From NCBI GenBank assembly GCA_024449915.1, contig JAMZAV010000971.1:62001-126000 (forward strand): DNA of 64,000 nt. Direction: 5' to 3'. Origin of the DNA: Sweltsa coloradensis. Its lineage: Eukaryota > Arthropoda > Insecta > Plecoptera > Chloroperlidae. Shown in pieces: positions 33,206 through 44,240 of this stretch (positions are counted from its first letter, which is position 1; each line of letters begins with the position of its first letter). The position numbers and the translations under genes are program-made. The notes beneath the pieces are model-generated. The model saw only the letters and a list, made by a program, of their open reading frames with translations. It made no database searches and was not told the origin of the DNA.

Positions 33206-34075
33206 ATAATTAAACATGTTTTGAAATGCATATAACGCAGTGTAGTCCATCATCTGTGGCAATAGGGCCTACTATGGTAAACATAGCCAGTACGAAATAC
33301 GTGAAAATATTGCAAGGTTTACTCAATCTACGAGCGGAATTTGGGGGTACCTTGACGTCCAACATTCGACAGACCTTGCATGGGCACGGCATTACACAGC
33401 CAGGCGAAAAACAAACAAAAAATATATTTTCAAAATCTAAAACATTGTCGTTAAAATAATTTCTAAACATTGGAAGTCTATTTTTCAGTTTATCATTTCT
33501 TGTAGGTTTAAATCGCAATGAATCTTGCTGATTTTGTTAGCAGTTCTCAATAAACTCGTACCGGATGTCCGTTTAAAATTTCAGCGCAATCTGTTCAGCG
33601 ATTCGGCTGATTTTCAACGTACACACACACACACACGCACGCAGAAAAACAATTAGGGCCGTTTAAGTCGAATGGAAATCACTACGTTCGCTACGCTCAC
33701 TCGTTCAATAAAATGTGACATGTGCAGGGAACTAGCCTTCATTCCAGAAATCGAATATGTTAAAGATAACATCTAAAAAAAATAACATAAAAGTTTTTTT
33801 TTGTCTAAGGTTAATACTTTTCTCAATATTTAACGCTGAAATTTGAATCTGGCTTCCCGCCAAAAGACAACACGAAAAGTAGTGTGACGTCAGACTGCTG
33901 ACCGCAGCCTAGCACAGACCCAAAGGCGCACTGCTATCTAGATATATAATGGTAGATATTCTGCCATACAGTCGGCGGTGAGTCAAACACATCCTAGCAG
34001 ACAGCTGCCGTCACTGCGCCTGCTGTCATTCCTGCTATCGTTTTTTAATGATCCTTTTGATTGATTTTAAAAGAA

Positions 34076-34267
34076 ATGACGCTTTATAAAAGGTGTAAGG
34101 TACCAATGTGTTTAAACACCACTCTAGAAACACCGGAGAAAGTATTTATATATGTGCCAAAAAGAACTAAACAGGTGAAAATAATGGTTAAACGCAACAA
34201 GACGAGAATATGTCAAGGAGTCGTAGGGCCTCTAGCCTACCGCTGCAATTTCACTTTACCGTTGTGA
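34076..34267 (+). pseudogene. THAP-domain-like coding remnant
   Basis: The frame reads MTLYKRCKVPMCLNTT, then LETPEKVFIYVPK: a Cys-x4-Cys followed by a PEKxFxxxPK segment, which is the pattern of the N-terminal part of a THAP zinc finger. The rest of the finger (second Cys/His pair) is absent and the frame stops at 34265-34267, just before a perfect donor-like CATGTAAGT. THAP domains bind DNA in P-element-type transposases and in host regulators. Its position inside a terminal-inverted-repeat element favours a transposase fragment. Confidence 0.45.
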
Positions 34268-34654
34268 ATACCACTTTCATGTAAGTAAATGATATTAATT
34301 GGTCTACCTACTACTTTTTTATTCCGCAGGTTAGTTTCCTATGAGCTTCTAATTTACCTCGGGATTATTATAAGCCTAGGACCTATACGTAACTCATTTT
34401 CTCGCGGGGAAATATTCCAAATATGTAGTTAAAAATTTTGAATTTGTGACATTCTCCCATGCGAGAAAACGCCTCTTACGTTTAGGCCCTAGACTTATAA
34501 TTCCAAGGCAAATTTTGCTGCGAGAATATTTGGCCGGAGCCTAACAGAAGCTTATAGGGAATTCACTTGTGAATTAAAAAGCTAGTAGACCAATTAATAA
34601 TATTTACTTGCATCAAAGTGGTCTTCACAACAGTAGAATGAATTTGTAGAGGGG

Positions 34655-34785
34655 GCGTCCTCCTCAAAACATTCTCGTGCTGCAGCTTTGAACAATTCTT
34701 TTTGCCCTGTTTGTCGTTTGGTTCTTTTGGCACGTGTATAAAATGATCTTCTCCGGTGTTTCTACAGTGGTAGCCTTTGCCCTCT
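34655..34785 (-). pseudogene. Second THAP-like remnant, inverted relative to the first
   Basis: On the - strand, ..ACTGTAGAAACACCGGAGAAG followed by a frameshifted stretch encodes TVETPEKI and, in a neighbouring frame, RAKRTKRQTGQKELFKAAA. The two remnants are inverted around a spacer whose edges also pair (TATTAATTGGTCTACCTA against GTAGACCAATTAATA). Confidence 0.4.
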
Positions 34786-34840
34786 TGGTAGACCTAGGCC
34801 CTTAGGACCTAGGGCCGAGGTAGGCCTATCACTACGCCCA

Positions 34841-36169
34841 GGGACCCAAGTTTTGAATCAAAACGTCGATAATTTTTCGACGTTTTGAGTGGTCACGTGG
34901 TCTGATAACGTCGATTTCCTCAAAAAGCTAATTTTGAAATCAAAACGTATTTTTTTTGACGTCCCACAACGTCTTTTTCTACCCACAAAAAAATAGCTTG
35001 TGGGACATGCGTGGGATGATGCTTTTTGACGTTACGCCCTCTCAATATAATATACTCGTTCGTCCTATGCATGTTTATACAAGGCTGTGGTTAAATTCGA
35101 ACACTTGGGACTTGGCATTTGGCGCTAGGCTATATCGATGTATTTGGCATTTTCAATTTATAAATAAACTAATTAATCTTGATTTCATGGCCCCAGGGTA
35201 AGGCCTAGGCCCTACATCAATTAATTAGGGCTACCTAGATCGAAAGCCTATTAATAGGCTAGGCCTAGCGCCTTGGACCAAGGAGCTATCCGAATAGTGC
35301 CAAAACGCGTTCATTCCCTGGTCTTATTCTCGTTTTACGTCACCGTTAGGCGTCATGATATCCGTGACGTAGCTAGTAGCATCCGAATAGTCGAGCGCAC
35401 GATCGAGACTCGCCGAAATCTGGGAATGAGAACAAGAATCGGAAAATGACACCTGATCTTGTTCTTAGTACTAGAACATGGCGGCTGTTTACGATACGTC
35501 CGATAAATTACATAAATAAATTAAAGATAAAATGCATGAAGCAATCTAGTAACAAGACCAGGAATCAGACCAAGAATAAGAACAAGACCAAGTAATGAGA
35601 CCAAGAACGGCAAAGAACACTATTCGGTTAGGTCCTAGGGACGCCTTGGCCCCTAGCTCTTGTCAACATTCAGACACCTCGCGTTTTATTTACCTTTTAG
35701 CATGCATGCGAGTTATTTCCACGACGCATCTTTGTTATTTTTATGTTATGAAACGTTGAGTTTTGCAGATTCAAATCGTGTATTGATGAAATAAGATCTT
35801 CTTGCTGTTCAAATGCATGTTGATTGTATTTTATAGGTTATGTTCGGCACTGCGCTGGGAGAACGTAAACAAACAAGGAAATGCAAAGACTTTAGAAAAA
35901 CATGTAATATGTGTAGTAGGCCTATCTTTGTCTGAGGTCTTTGGGTGTAGGAGCATAGAATACTCATATTTGATTGGTCCAGAGTTCGGCAATGTTCGGC
36001 TAGCGGGAGAGATAGCTGACGGGAAGAACAGCAAAGCAAGTTTATCTCACAACGTCAGTAGAAAGATTCAAAACTAGCATTTCATTCAAACCACAAAAAA
36101 TCGACGTTATCAAGTGACGTTATGAAAGTGACGTTTTGATCAAAACGCTTATTTCAAAACTTGGGTCCC
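34841..36169. mobile_element. Nested terminal-inverted-repeat element, 1.33 kb
   Basis: Termini GGGACCCAAGTTTTGAA (34841) and TTCAAAACTTGGGTCCC (ending 36169), a perfect 17-bp inverted repeat followed by a shared TCAAAACG-rich zone. It lies wholly inside the 33726-36927 element. It has open frames on both strands around 35.8-36.0 kb but no recognisable domain. Confidence 0.8.
35290..35627. mobile_element. Innermost MITE-like element, 338 bp
   Basis: CCGAATAGTG at the left and CACTATTCGG at the right. Inside, GGTCTTATTC-type motifs recur as direct and inverted repeats (TGGTCTTATTCTCG; GACCAGGAATC, GACCAAGAATAAG). It makes a three-level nest. Confidence 0.7.
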
Positions 36170-36928
36170 AGGTCTAGGCGCATATTTAAATATAAAATCT
36201 AAAGCCCTGCCAAACATCAATGATATAAATGATATCATCATAATCAACCTAAAAAAACTAGGCTAAGGATACAGGAAATGCTGGGCCTAGCCCTACCTAG
36301 GCTAGGCTATGTCTAGGGCATCGAAATGGACATTTTATAGAATTGGTTTACCTATAACCTAGGGCAAAGACAAAGCCTAGGGCGTAGGGCCTAGCCTAGC
36401 GCAGCCTTGAATGACTGTGTACGACTACGCCAGACCATAAACCTACAAAATTCTTTCCATAGAGAAATAACCGGGGCTCTTTCCCACCAATGAGAAATAA
36501 ATCGCTTTCTAGTCAAGGTCGGGTAGACGCACTGTCAAAATCACGGGGTTCTTAAGTCATGGTCGTCATCTTTGTCATCGTTCGTGTTGTTGTTGTCAAA
36601 ATAGTCCGATTATTGATGAGCACAGTCCACTGGATTGCATCTAGGCTTCGCGCCGCGCACGGCCGCTCGTCGAACTTTTGATGTTGTTGTTGTAGTATTT
36701 ATTTCTTGATAAATACAAACTACAACGATGAGCGTGCTGCAAGCTACGTAACGCAGTTGAACCAACAACGAGCGTTTGCGCGGGGGTTCAAAACCCTATA
36801 ACTTTGTACCCTCGTAGTTACCACGGATGATTTAAAAAAAAAATCTTTCAATTGTGAAGTTTATTTAACTGTGTTCTATAAATAATAAAAATGAAAAACG
36901 TGAATTTGAGACCAAGGCTAGTTCCCTA

Positions 36929-37975
36929 AACTTTACCATGCAAAAAGCAAATGCATGGCACGTGTAGCTGTGTACACTGTAGCCTATTACAAAGAATCGC
37001 TAAAGATAACAATTCAGTGGTTGGCCTATACACATCGTAAACACACTTAAAAGAATGCACCAAACGTAAATGTCACATTATTTATTGTTTTTGTAACTAG
37101 GAAATCTGGTAAACCATTATGTTACGATAAACGATTGTGGAAGTCGAAATCACAACCTACCAACTACCGAGTACCGAGTACCGAGTACCGAGTACCGAGT
37201 ACCGAGTACCGAGTACCGAGTACCGAGTACCGAGTACCGAGTACCGAGTACTGAGTACCGAGCCTGCGATGCGATGTTCTCTGGAAAGACATTAACAGAT
37301 TTAACACTCTTTCCAATTTAGATTTTCAAGATAAATATTTCAAGCTTTATTAATAAATTATCTCCAATATCCAAACTTAGTTCTCTGTAGGTTTACGAAG
37401 AGGGTACACTCGAAAGATATGCTATCAAATCAAACGTTCTGTAGGGGCCTAATCCTTTTTCAATTACTTTAAGAGGATATAGGACATGCGTTTTTAGCAA
37501 ATTTCTGTTCGTTCGGCTAATTTTCTTTGCATCATGAATTTGGCACAGATGTCAAGGAAGTGGAACTTAGGGCTCTACAGTGACACTTTTTGAAAAATGG
37601 TTTTAGGTGAACGCTACAAAAATAAATTGATTTTTACAATTTTGGATTTTCTTAAAAAGTCTGAAATTCACCATTTTCGTGACTTGTTTCTGGCTGACAA
37701 ACAAACAATATTGATAATCTATGACTGTGGCATGCCCATGTATGCTTTATTGCAACTGTGTAAGTTGCATTTGCAGTGGATGCTTTCCTGGCCGAGCAAA
37801 CAGCTATGTGTGCCAAATGTTCCTTTCCCTTTCTTGGGGAATTGTGATACCATTAAGATACAATACTCAACATTACTTGGCATGCCACAATCAACAAAAG
37901 CATGTGACGTGTGACTTTATTATTATAATAACAAGTCTGTCAGTTTTATATATAGTACAAGCTTAAAGAGCCATT
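36929..37975. repeat. Segmental duplication, copy 1 right part
   Basis: Matches 40467 onwards, including the heptamer satellite; similarity declines after 37.6 kb. A + strand frame of 105 codons (37597-37914) is broken by indels in the other copy and is not credible as a gene. Confidence 0.85.
37165..37262 (+). repeat. Heptamer satellite (TACCGAG)n, about 14 units
   Basis: Near-perfect tandem TACCGAG with one TACTGAG variant near the end. The paralogue at 40714-40782 has fewer units, about nine or ten. Confidence 0.95.
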
Positions 37976-38596
37976 ACTTCGCTATTGAAGTTATAAAAGA
38001 TCATATATTTATAAAACATATTGCAAACGTAACATAAATAATATATTGCTATGCTCAGTAACCTACATCCTGAAGACTCAGTTTACCACTTTTAGATCTC
38101 ATTGCTTTTGATTATGTAAGGTTTGGCTGTTTTTTGGGTACATGTGTAATTTTTTCTCAAATAATAATACTTCAGATAATCTTCGAGTAACGTTTTGATC
38201 GATCCATTTTACAATTTTACCCTCTTGATGGTCTTGGAAACTCGCACGCAACATTCTATTGTGGACAGTAAATTAGATAAAAACATTCTCCGACAGTTGG
38301 TCTTTCCCCCTCCAATTAAACAAGGAAAATAAACAAATAGCAAATAAATGTCAAATGTTTTAACCCAATTCATCATCTTTGAAAAGTCACATTAAATTGT
38401 TAATGTATATCCATCCACCTTGCTTGTTGTCTGTATAGTTTGTTTTGATATGTTTTATTTTTTAAATTATAGTTTTGTTCTTTTCATATACCCAGAATTT
38501 CTAGAAACTTTATTCGAATTAATAAATAAAAAGTTTTTACCCATTAAACAGTTTTAAATAAATTGTACATGGACAAAGTTTGATACAAATGCGCAC

Positions 38597-38956
38597 TTGA
38601 CTTGCAATAGACATGACATGAGTTTATCAAATTTTAACCAACATGAATATCGCATTCATAAATCTATGTTTTATGGGAAAACACATATTCCCTCATTTCC
38701 AGAATCGATTTACGCATGGTTAAAAAGAATAATTCATGAATGTCAAAACGAGTTGGTGGATGCGCCCAACGATAAGTCTACATTAAGTGTTCTATTGAAG
38801 TTTTTTTATCGATCGGGAGGCGCGGCTACCGAAAACAACGTAAAATTTTCATCATTTGTAAACGATAACCCCTTGACAACGTTGGCTAAGACAGAAAGGG
38901 TAAAGTTTAATTTTATTTTTACAATGAAGAGTGGATTGATATCAACTGTGCATTGA
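38597..38956 (+). CDS. Unidentified coding-like frame, 119 codons
   Basis: An uninterrupted frame that includes MSLSNFNQHEYRIHKSMFYG, then KTHIPSFPESIYAWLKR and SVLLKFFYRSGGAATENN, ending ..KSGLISTVH. Composition is protein-like, with no low complexity. There is no signal peptide, membrane segment or motif I recognise, and no upstream promoter or splice structure was identified. The frameshift in the paralogous copy (31963) argues that at least one copy is not under selection. It may be a fragment of a retrocopy or transposon protein. Confidence 0.3.
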   Translation: MTCNRHDMSLSNFNQHEYRIHKSMFYGKTHIPSFPESIYAWLKRIIHECQNELVDAPNDKSTLSVLLKFFYRSGGAATENNVKFSSFVNDNPLTTLAKTERVKFNFIFTMKSGLISTVH

Positions 38957-39411
38957 CAGAAACGTAAGTAGTGAGTTTAATTAGGTAAATATAAAAGGCG
39001 GTAATTAGGTAATTAGGTAATTAGGTCTGTCCCAATTCCCAAAGCTCCCCCCGCCCCTTATGCAGTACCCGGTAGTCGATTAGACTGATGAGCTAATTTC
39101 ACAACGATCAACCAGGCAAATGACGTCACAAACAGGCGACAGTGGAGCTGTGAGTAGCTGGATGGCTGTGAGTTAGCCTGCGGTAAGGTTAGCCTGACCA
39201 AGTGTATATTATCATAGGGATTCACCCTATGTGTATATTATAGTTTTGCTTCAAACTGAACAAGCATGCTTTGTGTAGTGTAAGCCCAATTCAATTCAAT
39301 TCAAAAACAGTTTTATTTATTTAGCAACAATAATACATGATTGAATGCTCACTTATATACTTGGCATTGTGTACAAGTCTGAAATACGTTTGGTAGTAAA
39401 AATAATTTAAC

Positions 39412-39770
39412 TACGCCAAAGTCGTTGAAAGACGAGTGAGTGAGCCATGTGTTGAGTACCCGGTAACATTTCTTTTCTTCCTCTTACCTTAGGCCTCCCT
39501 ATAGCCTAGGCTACAGTGGAGCATTTTGGCCTAAACTATGGCCTAAACTTTTACACAACTCCCGGACCAACAATACCATTAAGCAAGACCCGGCAGTCAC
39601 ACGGAATATTCAGTTGAAGACTGCCAACAACAGCAACCTCCGGCACAGTGATTTCCACCAATACCCTATTATTTATACGAATATAATTATCAAACTTAAA
39701 TGCAAATGTTCCCGAGTACCCACCACATGTCTCGCTCACTCGTCTAACTACGACTTTGGCGTTTCCCTAG
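39412..39770 (+). mobile_element. Inverted-repeat element with Helitron-like ends, copy 2
   Basis: Counterpart of 32734-33106: CTACGCCAAAGTCGTTGAAA at the left, CTCACTCGTCTAACTACGAC and TTTGGCGTTTCCCTAG at the right. The hairpin is weakened by a CAACG to CTACG change. Confidence 0.5.
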
Positions 39771-39860
39771 TCTAGTTGGCTAAAGCGCCCTTGTAGCCGA
39801 AATGTGGGAGACGTGGGTTCAATCCCCTGGTCGGGAAAGATTTTGTAATTTCTAGATTGT
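39771..39860 (+). repeat. tRNA-like SINE family D
   Basis: Duplicate of 33107-33205, with box B GGGTTCAATCCCC. Confidence 0.6.
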
Positions 39861-40284
39861 ATTTAAAAAATAATTAAACATGTTTTGAAATGCATATAAC
39901 GCAGTGTAGTCCATCATCTGTGGCAATATGGCCTACTATGGAAAACATAGCCAGTACGAAACACGTGAAAATATTGCAAGGTTTACTCAATCTACGAGCG
40001 GAATTCGGGGGTACCTTGACGTCCAACATTCGACAGACCTTGCATGGGCACGGCATTACACGGCCAGGCGAAAAACAAACAAAAAATATATTTTCAAAAT
40101 CTAAAACATTGTCGTTAAAATAATTTCTAAACATTGGAAGTCTATTTTTCAGTTTATCATTTCTTGTAGGTTTAAATCGCAATGAATCTTGCTGATTTTG
40201 TTAGCAGTTCTCAATAAACTCGTACCGGATGTCCGTTTAAAATTTCAGCGCAATCTGTTCAGCGATTCGGCTGATTTTCAACGT

Positions 40285-40352
<68 letters not shown>
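40285..40352 (+). repeat. (CA)n microsatellite
   Basis: About 33 CA units. The paralogue at 33622-33642 has only about ten, so the repeat expanded after the duplication. Confidence 0.97.
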
Positions 40353-40354
<2 letters not shown>

Positions 40355-40713
40355 GCACGCAGAAAAACAATTAGGGCCGTTTAAGTCGAATGGAAATCAC
40401 TACGTTCGCTACGCTCACTCGTTCAATAAAATGTGACATGTGCTATTCAGGATAATAATAATTTATTGAAACTTTACCATGCAAATAGCCAATGCAGTTA
40501 TGCAGGGCACGTTTAGCTGTGTACACTGTAGCCTATTACAAAGAATCGCTAAAGATAACAATTCAGTGGTTGGCCTATACACATCGTAAACACACTTAAA
40601 AGAATGCACCAAACGTAAATGTCACATTATTTATTGTTTTTGTAACTTGGAAATCTGGTAAACCATTATGTTACGATAAACGATTGTGGAAGTCAAAATC
40701 ACAACCTACCAAC

Positions 40714-40782
40714 TACCGAGTACCGAGTACCGAGTACCGAGTACCGAGTACCAGTACCGAGTACCGAGTACTGAGTACCGAG
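40714..40782 (+). repeat. Heptamer satellite (TACCGAG)n, copy 2
   Basis: Shorter than its paralogue at 37165-37262, with one unit interrupted (ACCAGTACC). Confidence 0.93.
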
Positions 40783-41540
40783 CCTGCGATGCGATGTTCT
40801 CTGGAAAGACATTAACAGATTTAACACTCTTTCCAATTTAGATTTTCAAGATAAATATTTCAAGCTTTATTAATAAATTATCTCCAATATCCAAACTTAG
40901 TTCTCTGTAGGTTTACGAAGAGGGTACACTCGACAGATATGCTATCAAATCAAACGTTCTGTAGGGGCCTAATCCTTTTTCAATTACTTTAAGAGGATAT
41001 AGGACATGCGTTTTTAGCAAATTTCTGTTCGTTCGGCTAATTTTCTTTGCATCATCAGAGTTGTTTGAAATGTTGCACAAATGTCAAGGAAGTGGAACAA
41101 AAGGGCTCTTCAGTGGCGCTTTTTGAAAAATGGTTTTAAGTGAACGCTACACAAACAAATCGATTTTTTAAATTTTGGATTTTCTTAAAAAGTCCGAAAT
41201 TGACTATTTTCGTGAATTGTTTTTGGCTGACAAACAAACAACATCAATAATCTATGACTGTAGGGCATGCCCATGTATGCTTTATTGACAACTGTGTAAA
41301 GTTGCATATGCATTGAATCATTCCTGGCCGAGCAAACAGCTATTTGTGCCAAATGTGTCCTATTCCCTCTTAAAGACATTTCTTGGTGAAATTGTGATAC
41401 GCGTTAAGATACACTACGTCAACACTTACTTGCAATATGTTCCAATTCAAACAAATTGCATGGTGACGTGTGTACATTAAATTTATGAATATAACAATGT
41501 CTGTCAGTTTGATTTATGCTACACACTAAAATTGCCAATT

Positions 41541-42542
41541 TACTTACTCCATTTGTATAGTTATAAAAAGTTGAATACTTTATAAAATATTTCACATACG
41601 TAAACCATTAAATCAATATAATAATATAGTGCATGTGGAAGCCAAGACGAGTAATATATTATTATTATATTTTATATACATCCATGTACAGAATTGATTC
41701 AAGATTTCACAACCCTATTCTTCCAATGAAGAGCGACAGTTTCACGCAAGGCAAGGCTTGGGAGGTCTACATATCAATCCCTGCCACCAGCAATCCTGAC
41801 TAAACAAAGTTGTTCTCAGTCAAAAGGAAACAATCGGGATTTAGTTAATATAGTCATTCCGACAACCTAGGGACGTTGTCTCCGTAGCCAATCAGCGGGC
41901 TCAAATTTGACTACATTAATCAACGCTGTTATTTATTAAACAACTAGGCTGCTGGACAAACCACTTTTATTACAAGACCAATTGTCTTATTTCCGTTATT
42001 TTCATAGCGTCAGAAATAAGTCGTACTTTGCTTCTAGTCCCAGATTAATGCTGATATGTTATTGGTGATGTTCTTAATAAGTTGTCCTAATTTTGAAGCA
42101 ATGTTTGGAGTTTGCGTACTATGCTACCAAGTTAATTTAATATGTTTTGTAAATAAGAGTGACAATTCAGTGCATAGACACGAGTTTCTAAAGCGTATTC
42201 ACAAAGTTATCCATGATTTATTATAAAAAAGGTAAATATTAGGCCGGGCGAGCAAGGTTATTCCTTCGACAAGTACGGCGCTGTCAGCCTTACATGTAAT
42301 CGTTCACTAGGGTGTTGTGCCATATAAGTGACAGTGATAAATTTGTCAATGTAACATTAATGTGACATACAAGGTCCAGTATCCCCAATTTGACAACGTA
42401 ACATTAATGTGAAATACAGCTTCTATCCCCATTATTGCTCGCATGTACACAGATTATTATTAGAGATAAAGGTAGACCCTACGTTACACGCAATCCTATG
42501 ACTACAATTTAGTTATTATGACTGACTTATTTAAGACTCCGT
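41541..42542. other. Unique-looking AT-rich sequence
   Basis: A tandem TGACAACGTAACATTAATGTGA-type motif appears twice (42343-42412; quoted in part). No coding structure was found. Confidence 0.35.
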
Positions 42543-42697
42543 TTATATAACTCGCGTTCAACGCGGGTTGGTGGATGACACGGATAATATTCGTCGAGTA
42601 AACGGACGCGGGCTGCAACGACGGGTAAGTTTTACATGCCAAGTTCAACCAGCTTTCTAGCTCACGTTCCAACCCCCGTTGAACACGAGTTATATAA
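42543..42697. mobile_element. Short MITE, about 155 bp
   Basis: Left terminus TATATAACTCGCGTTCAACG and CGGGTTGG; right CCAACCCCCGTTGAACACGA and GTTATATA. The terminal inverted repeats are about 28 bp with three mismatches. The GC-rich centre is non-coding. Confidence 0.8.
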
Positions 42698-42740
42698 AAG
42701 TGCACTCTAGGATGCAGTGTAAAGTAAATAAGTTTCAATA

Positions 42741-42919
42741 GTAGTTTAGGTAGTAGTTGTAGTAGTTGTAGTAGTGTAGTTGTAGTAGTTGTAGTAGTTG
42801 TAGTAGTTGTAGTAGTTGTAGTAGTTGTAGTAGTTGTAGTAGTTGTAGTAGTTGTAGTAGTTGTAGTAGTTAGTAGTTGTAGTAGTTGTAGTAGTTGTAG
42901 TAGTTGTAGTAGTTGTAGT
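42741..42919 (+). repeat. (TAGTAGTTG)n microsatellite
   Basis: About 20 units of a 9-bp repeat, directly abutting an orphan Helitron-like 3' end. Confidence 0.95.
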
Positions 42920-42959
42920 CCAACAACGCGCCTGAAAAAGCGTTTGTGAAGCTTCCTAG
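42920..42959 (+). mobile_element. Orphan 3' end of a Helitron-like element
   Basis: CCAACAACGCGCCTGAAAAA, GCGTTTGTGAAGCTTCCTAG: hairpin AACGC..GCGTT and CTAG terminus as in subfamily C, but no TTGGATGAG 5' end upstream. The microsatellite takes the place of the element body. Confidence 0.65.
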
Positions 42960-43049
42960 TATATCAAACTAGAACTAAAATTCTCATGCTTTTGTTCAAA
43001 TAACCAGTTACATATTCGACAACAAAGTGACTATTTTGATATAACAAAT

Positions 43050-43320
43050 GTGTTCGTTAATATTTAATACAATTCAGAAGCTAAAAAATCCATCCCGATC
43101 GGGGTTCGACCCCGAGTCTCCCACATTCCAGGTAGGCGCCTTAGCCAACTAGACCACCGAGACGGTAACTTTTTAACTTCTGAATTGTAGTTGCTTTATA
43201 GATCGTCTCAGTGGTCTAGTTGGCTAAGGCGCCTACAGCTGGAATGTGGGAGACTCGGGTTCGAACGCCGATCGGGATGGATTTTTGTCTTCTGAATTGT
43301 ATTAAATATTGACAAGTCAA
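43050..43320. repeat. Inverted pair of tRNA-like SINE D copies
   Basis: The left copy is on the - strand (43052-43168) and the right copy on the + strand (43200-43313). They share GTCTAGTTGGCTAAGGCGCC and GTGGGAGACTCGGGTTCGA. Arms of about 115 bp could fold back. The right copy is flanked by CTACGGGAGTGTTTCCCGAC, the family's outer motif. Confidence 0.75.
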
Positions 43321-43715
43321 CCTACGGGAGTGTTTCCCGACTAACCAAATCTAGAAATGTGTTTGTGTTTGAAAAGAATCGTATAATTATTTTTCCTTAC
43401 AGGTTAACACAAGCGTTGGGTTGTTTTCAGCGTTGACCAAACCTATTGCTAATACATTCTATTTTTAATGAAATACAATTTTAGGACTTTTACATGTTCT
43501 CAACATAACATAACATAAATATGTATGCAATATTTCGGATACTATACAACAAAATAGTTTTTCATTGCAGCCATATTTATAACTTTTTTACTACCTAACC
43601 AAAGATTAGTGAAGTCACTTATATTTGACCTAACACAGGCATTTGAGGGTGTTTAATTCCAGGTTGAATTAATAGTATTTAATACAATTTAAAAATTTAA
43701 AACTCCAACTCGACC

Positions 43716-43721
43716 TTTATT
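43716..43721 (-). promoter_or_regulatory. Poly(A) signal AATAAA
   Basis: 86 bases downstream of the TGA of the - strand exon that follows, at the expected position for its 3' end. Confidence 0.5.
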
Positions 43722-43806
43722 TACATTTATCTCTGATTTTACAAATGAGGACAATACATAAATTACAAAATTATTGCAAACAAAATTATAAATAGTGTGT
43801 AACAGA

Positions 43807-43963
43807 TCACTTGATGGAATAAGTCATGGTCTGGGCCGGATGTGTGTGGCTATCCTTGGGTGGCTCAGGGGGTGCAATCTTGGAGGGGGAGAGTTTGGCG
43901 CCAACGGGCACGCCAGTCGGTTGCGAGCTGCCTTCAGGTTCCGACCTGTTGAGCTTCCGTAGT
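43807..43963 (-). CDS. 3'-terminal coding exon of an unidentified - strand gene
   Basis: On the - strand a GC-rich frame reads RLRKLNRSEPEGSSQPTG, VPVGAKLSPSKIAPPEPPKD, SHTHPAQTMTYSIK and TGA (43807-43809). Third codon positions are strongly G/C, as in the receptor exons and unlike the surrounding AT-rich DNA, and AATAAA follows. Possible acceptors are ..TTAACAAG before 43963 and ..ATACTAAG before 43991; an in-frame TAA lies further upstream, so the exon must start here. The tail is Pro-rich and hydrophilic. Upstream exons would lie to the right, within or beyond the receptor gene on the opposite strand; I could not find them. The + strand is also open for about 55 codons but lacks a poly(A) signal. 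Confidence 0.5.
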
Positions 43964-44119
43964 CTTGTTAATTGTATTGTTGAAGTGTGAACTTAGTATT
44001 CTTCTAATAAAATCATATATTATCTCCGGGTAATAGATAGTATAGTATTAAATTCACCCTTCTTATTCCCCGCCAGCGCCAGGCGTACAAGTATTAAAAT
44101 AATTTAATAAATAACAAGA

Positions 44120-44240
44120 ATAGATGTTAATATTTAATACAATCCAGAAATTACAAAATCCATCCCGATCGGGGTTCGAACCCGAGTCTCCCACTTTACG
44201 GGTGGACGCCTTAGCCAACTAGACCACCGAGACGGTAACT
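44120..44240 (-). repeat. tRNA-like SINE family D
   Basis: Box B GGGTTCGAACCCCGATCGGG and box A TGGTCTAGTTGGCTAAGGCG on the - strand. Confidence 0.7.

Larger units (their letters stand above)
31456..33725. repeat. Segmental duplication, copy 1 left part
   Basis: Matches 38097-40442 almost base for base from CTCATTGCTTTTGATTATG to TTCAATAAAATGTGACATG. The duplication resumes at 36929, after the inserted 33726-36927 element. Confidence 0.92.
33726..36927. mobile_element. Outer terminal-inverted-repeat transposon, 3.2 kb
   Basis: Termini AGGGAACTAGCCTT (33726) and AAGGCTAGTTCCCT (ending 36927), 14 bp perfect and then decaying. The paralogous segment near 40442-40466 lacks it, so it is an insertion. 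No clear target-site duplication, because the other copy has been rearranged at the junction. It carries THAP-like coding remnants and two nested elements. Confidence 0.75.
38097..41540. repeat. Segmental duplication, copy 2
   Basis: Lacks the 33726-36927 element; the two homologous parts meet between 40442 and 40467 across ATTCAGGATAATAATAATTT. It includes a second inverted-repeat element (39412-39770), a second SINE D (39771-39860) and the second heptamer satellite. Confidence 0.9.

Noticed and set aside
37597..37914. 105-codon + strand frame as a gene
   Set aside because: The paralogous sequence at 41.1-41.4 kb is interrupted by indels in every frame, and there is no recognisable domain.
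40189..40374. 61-codon frame ending in Thr-His repeats
   Set aside because: It is translation of the (CA)n microsatellite.
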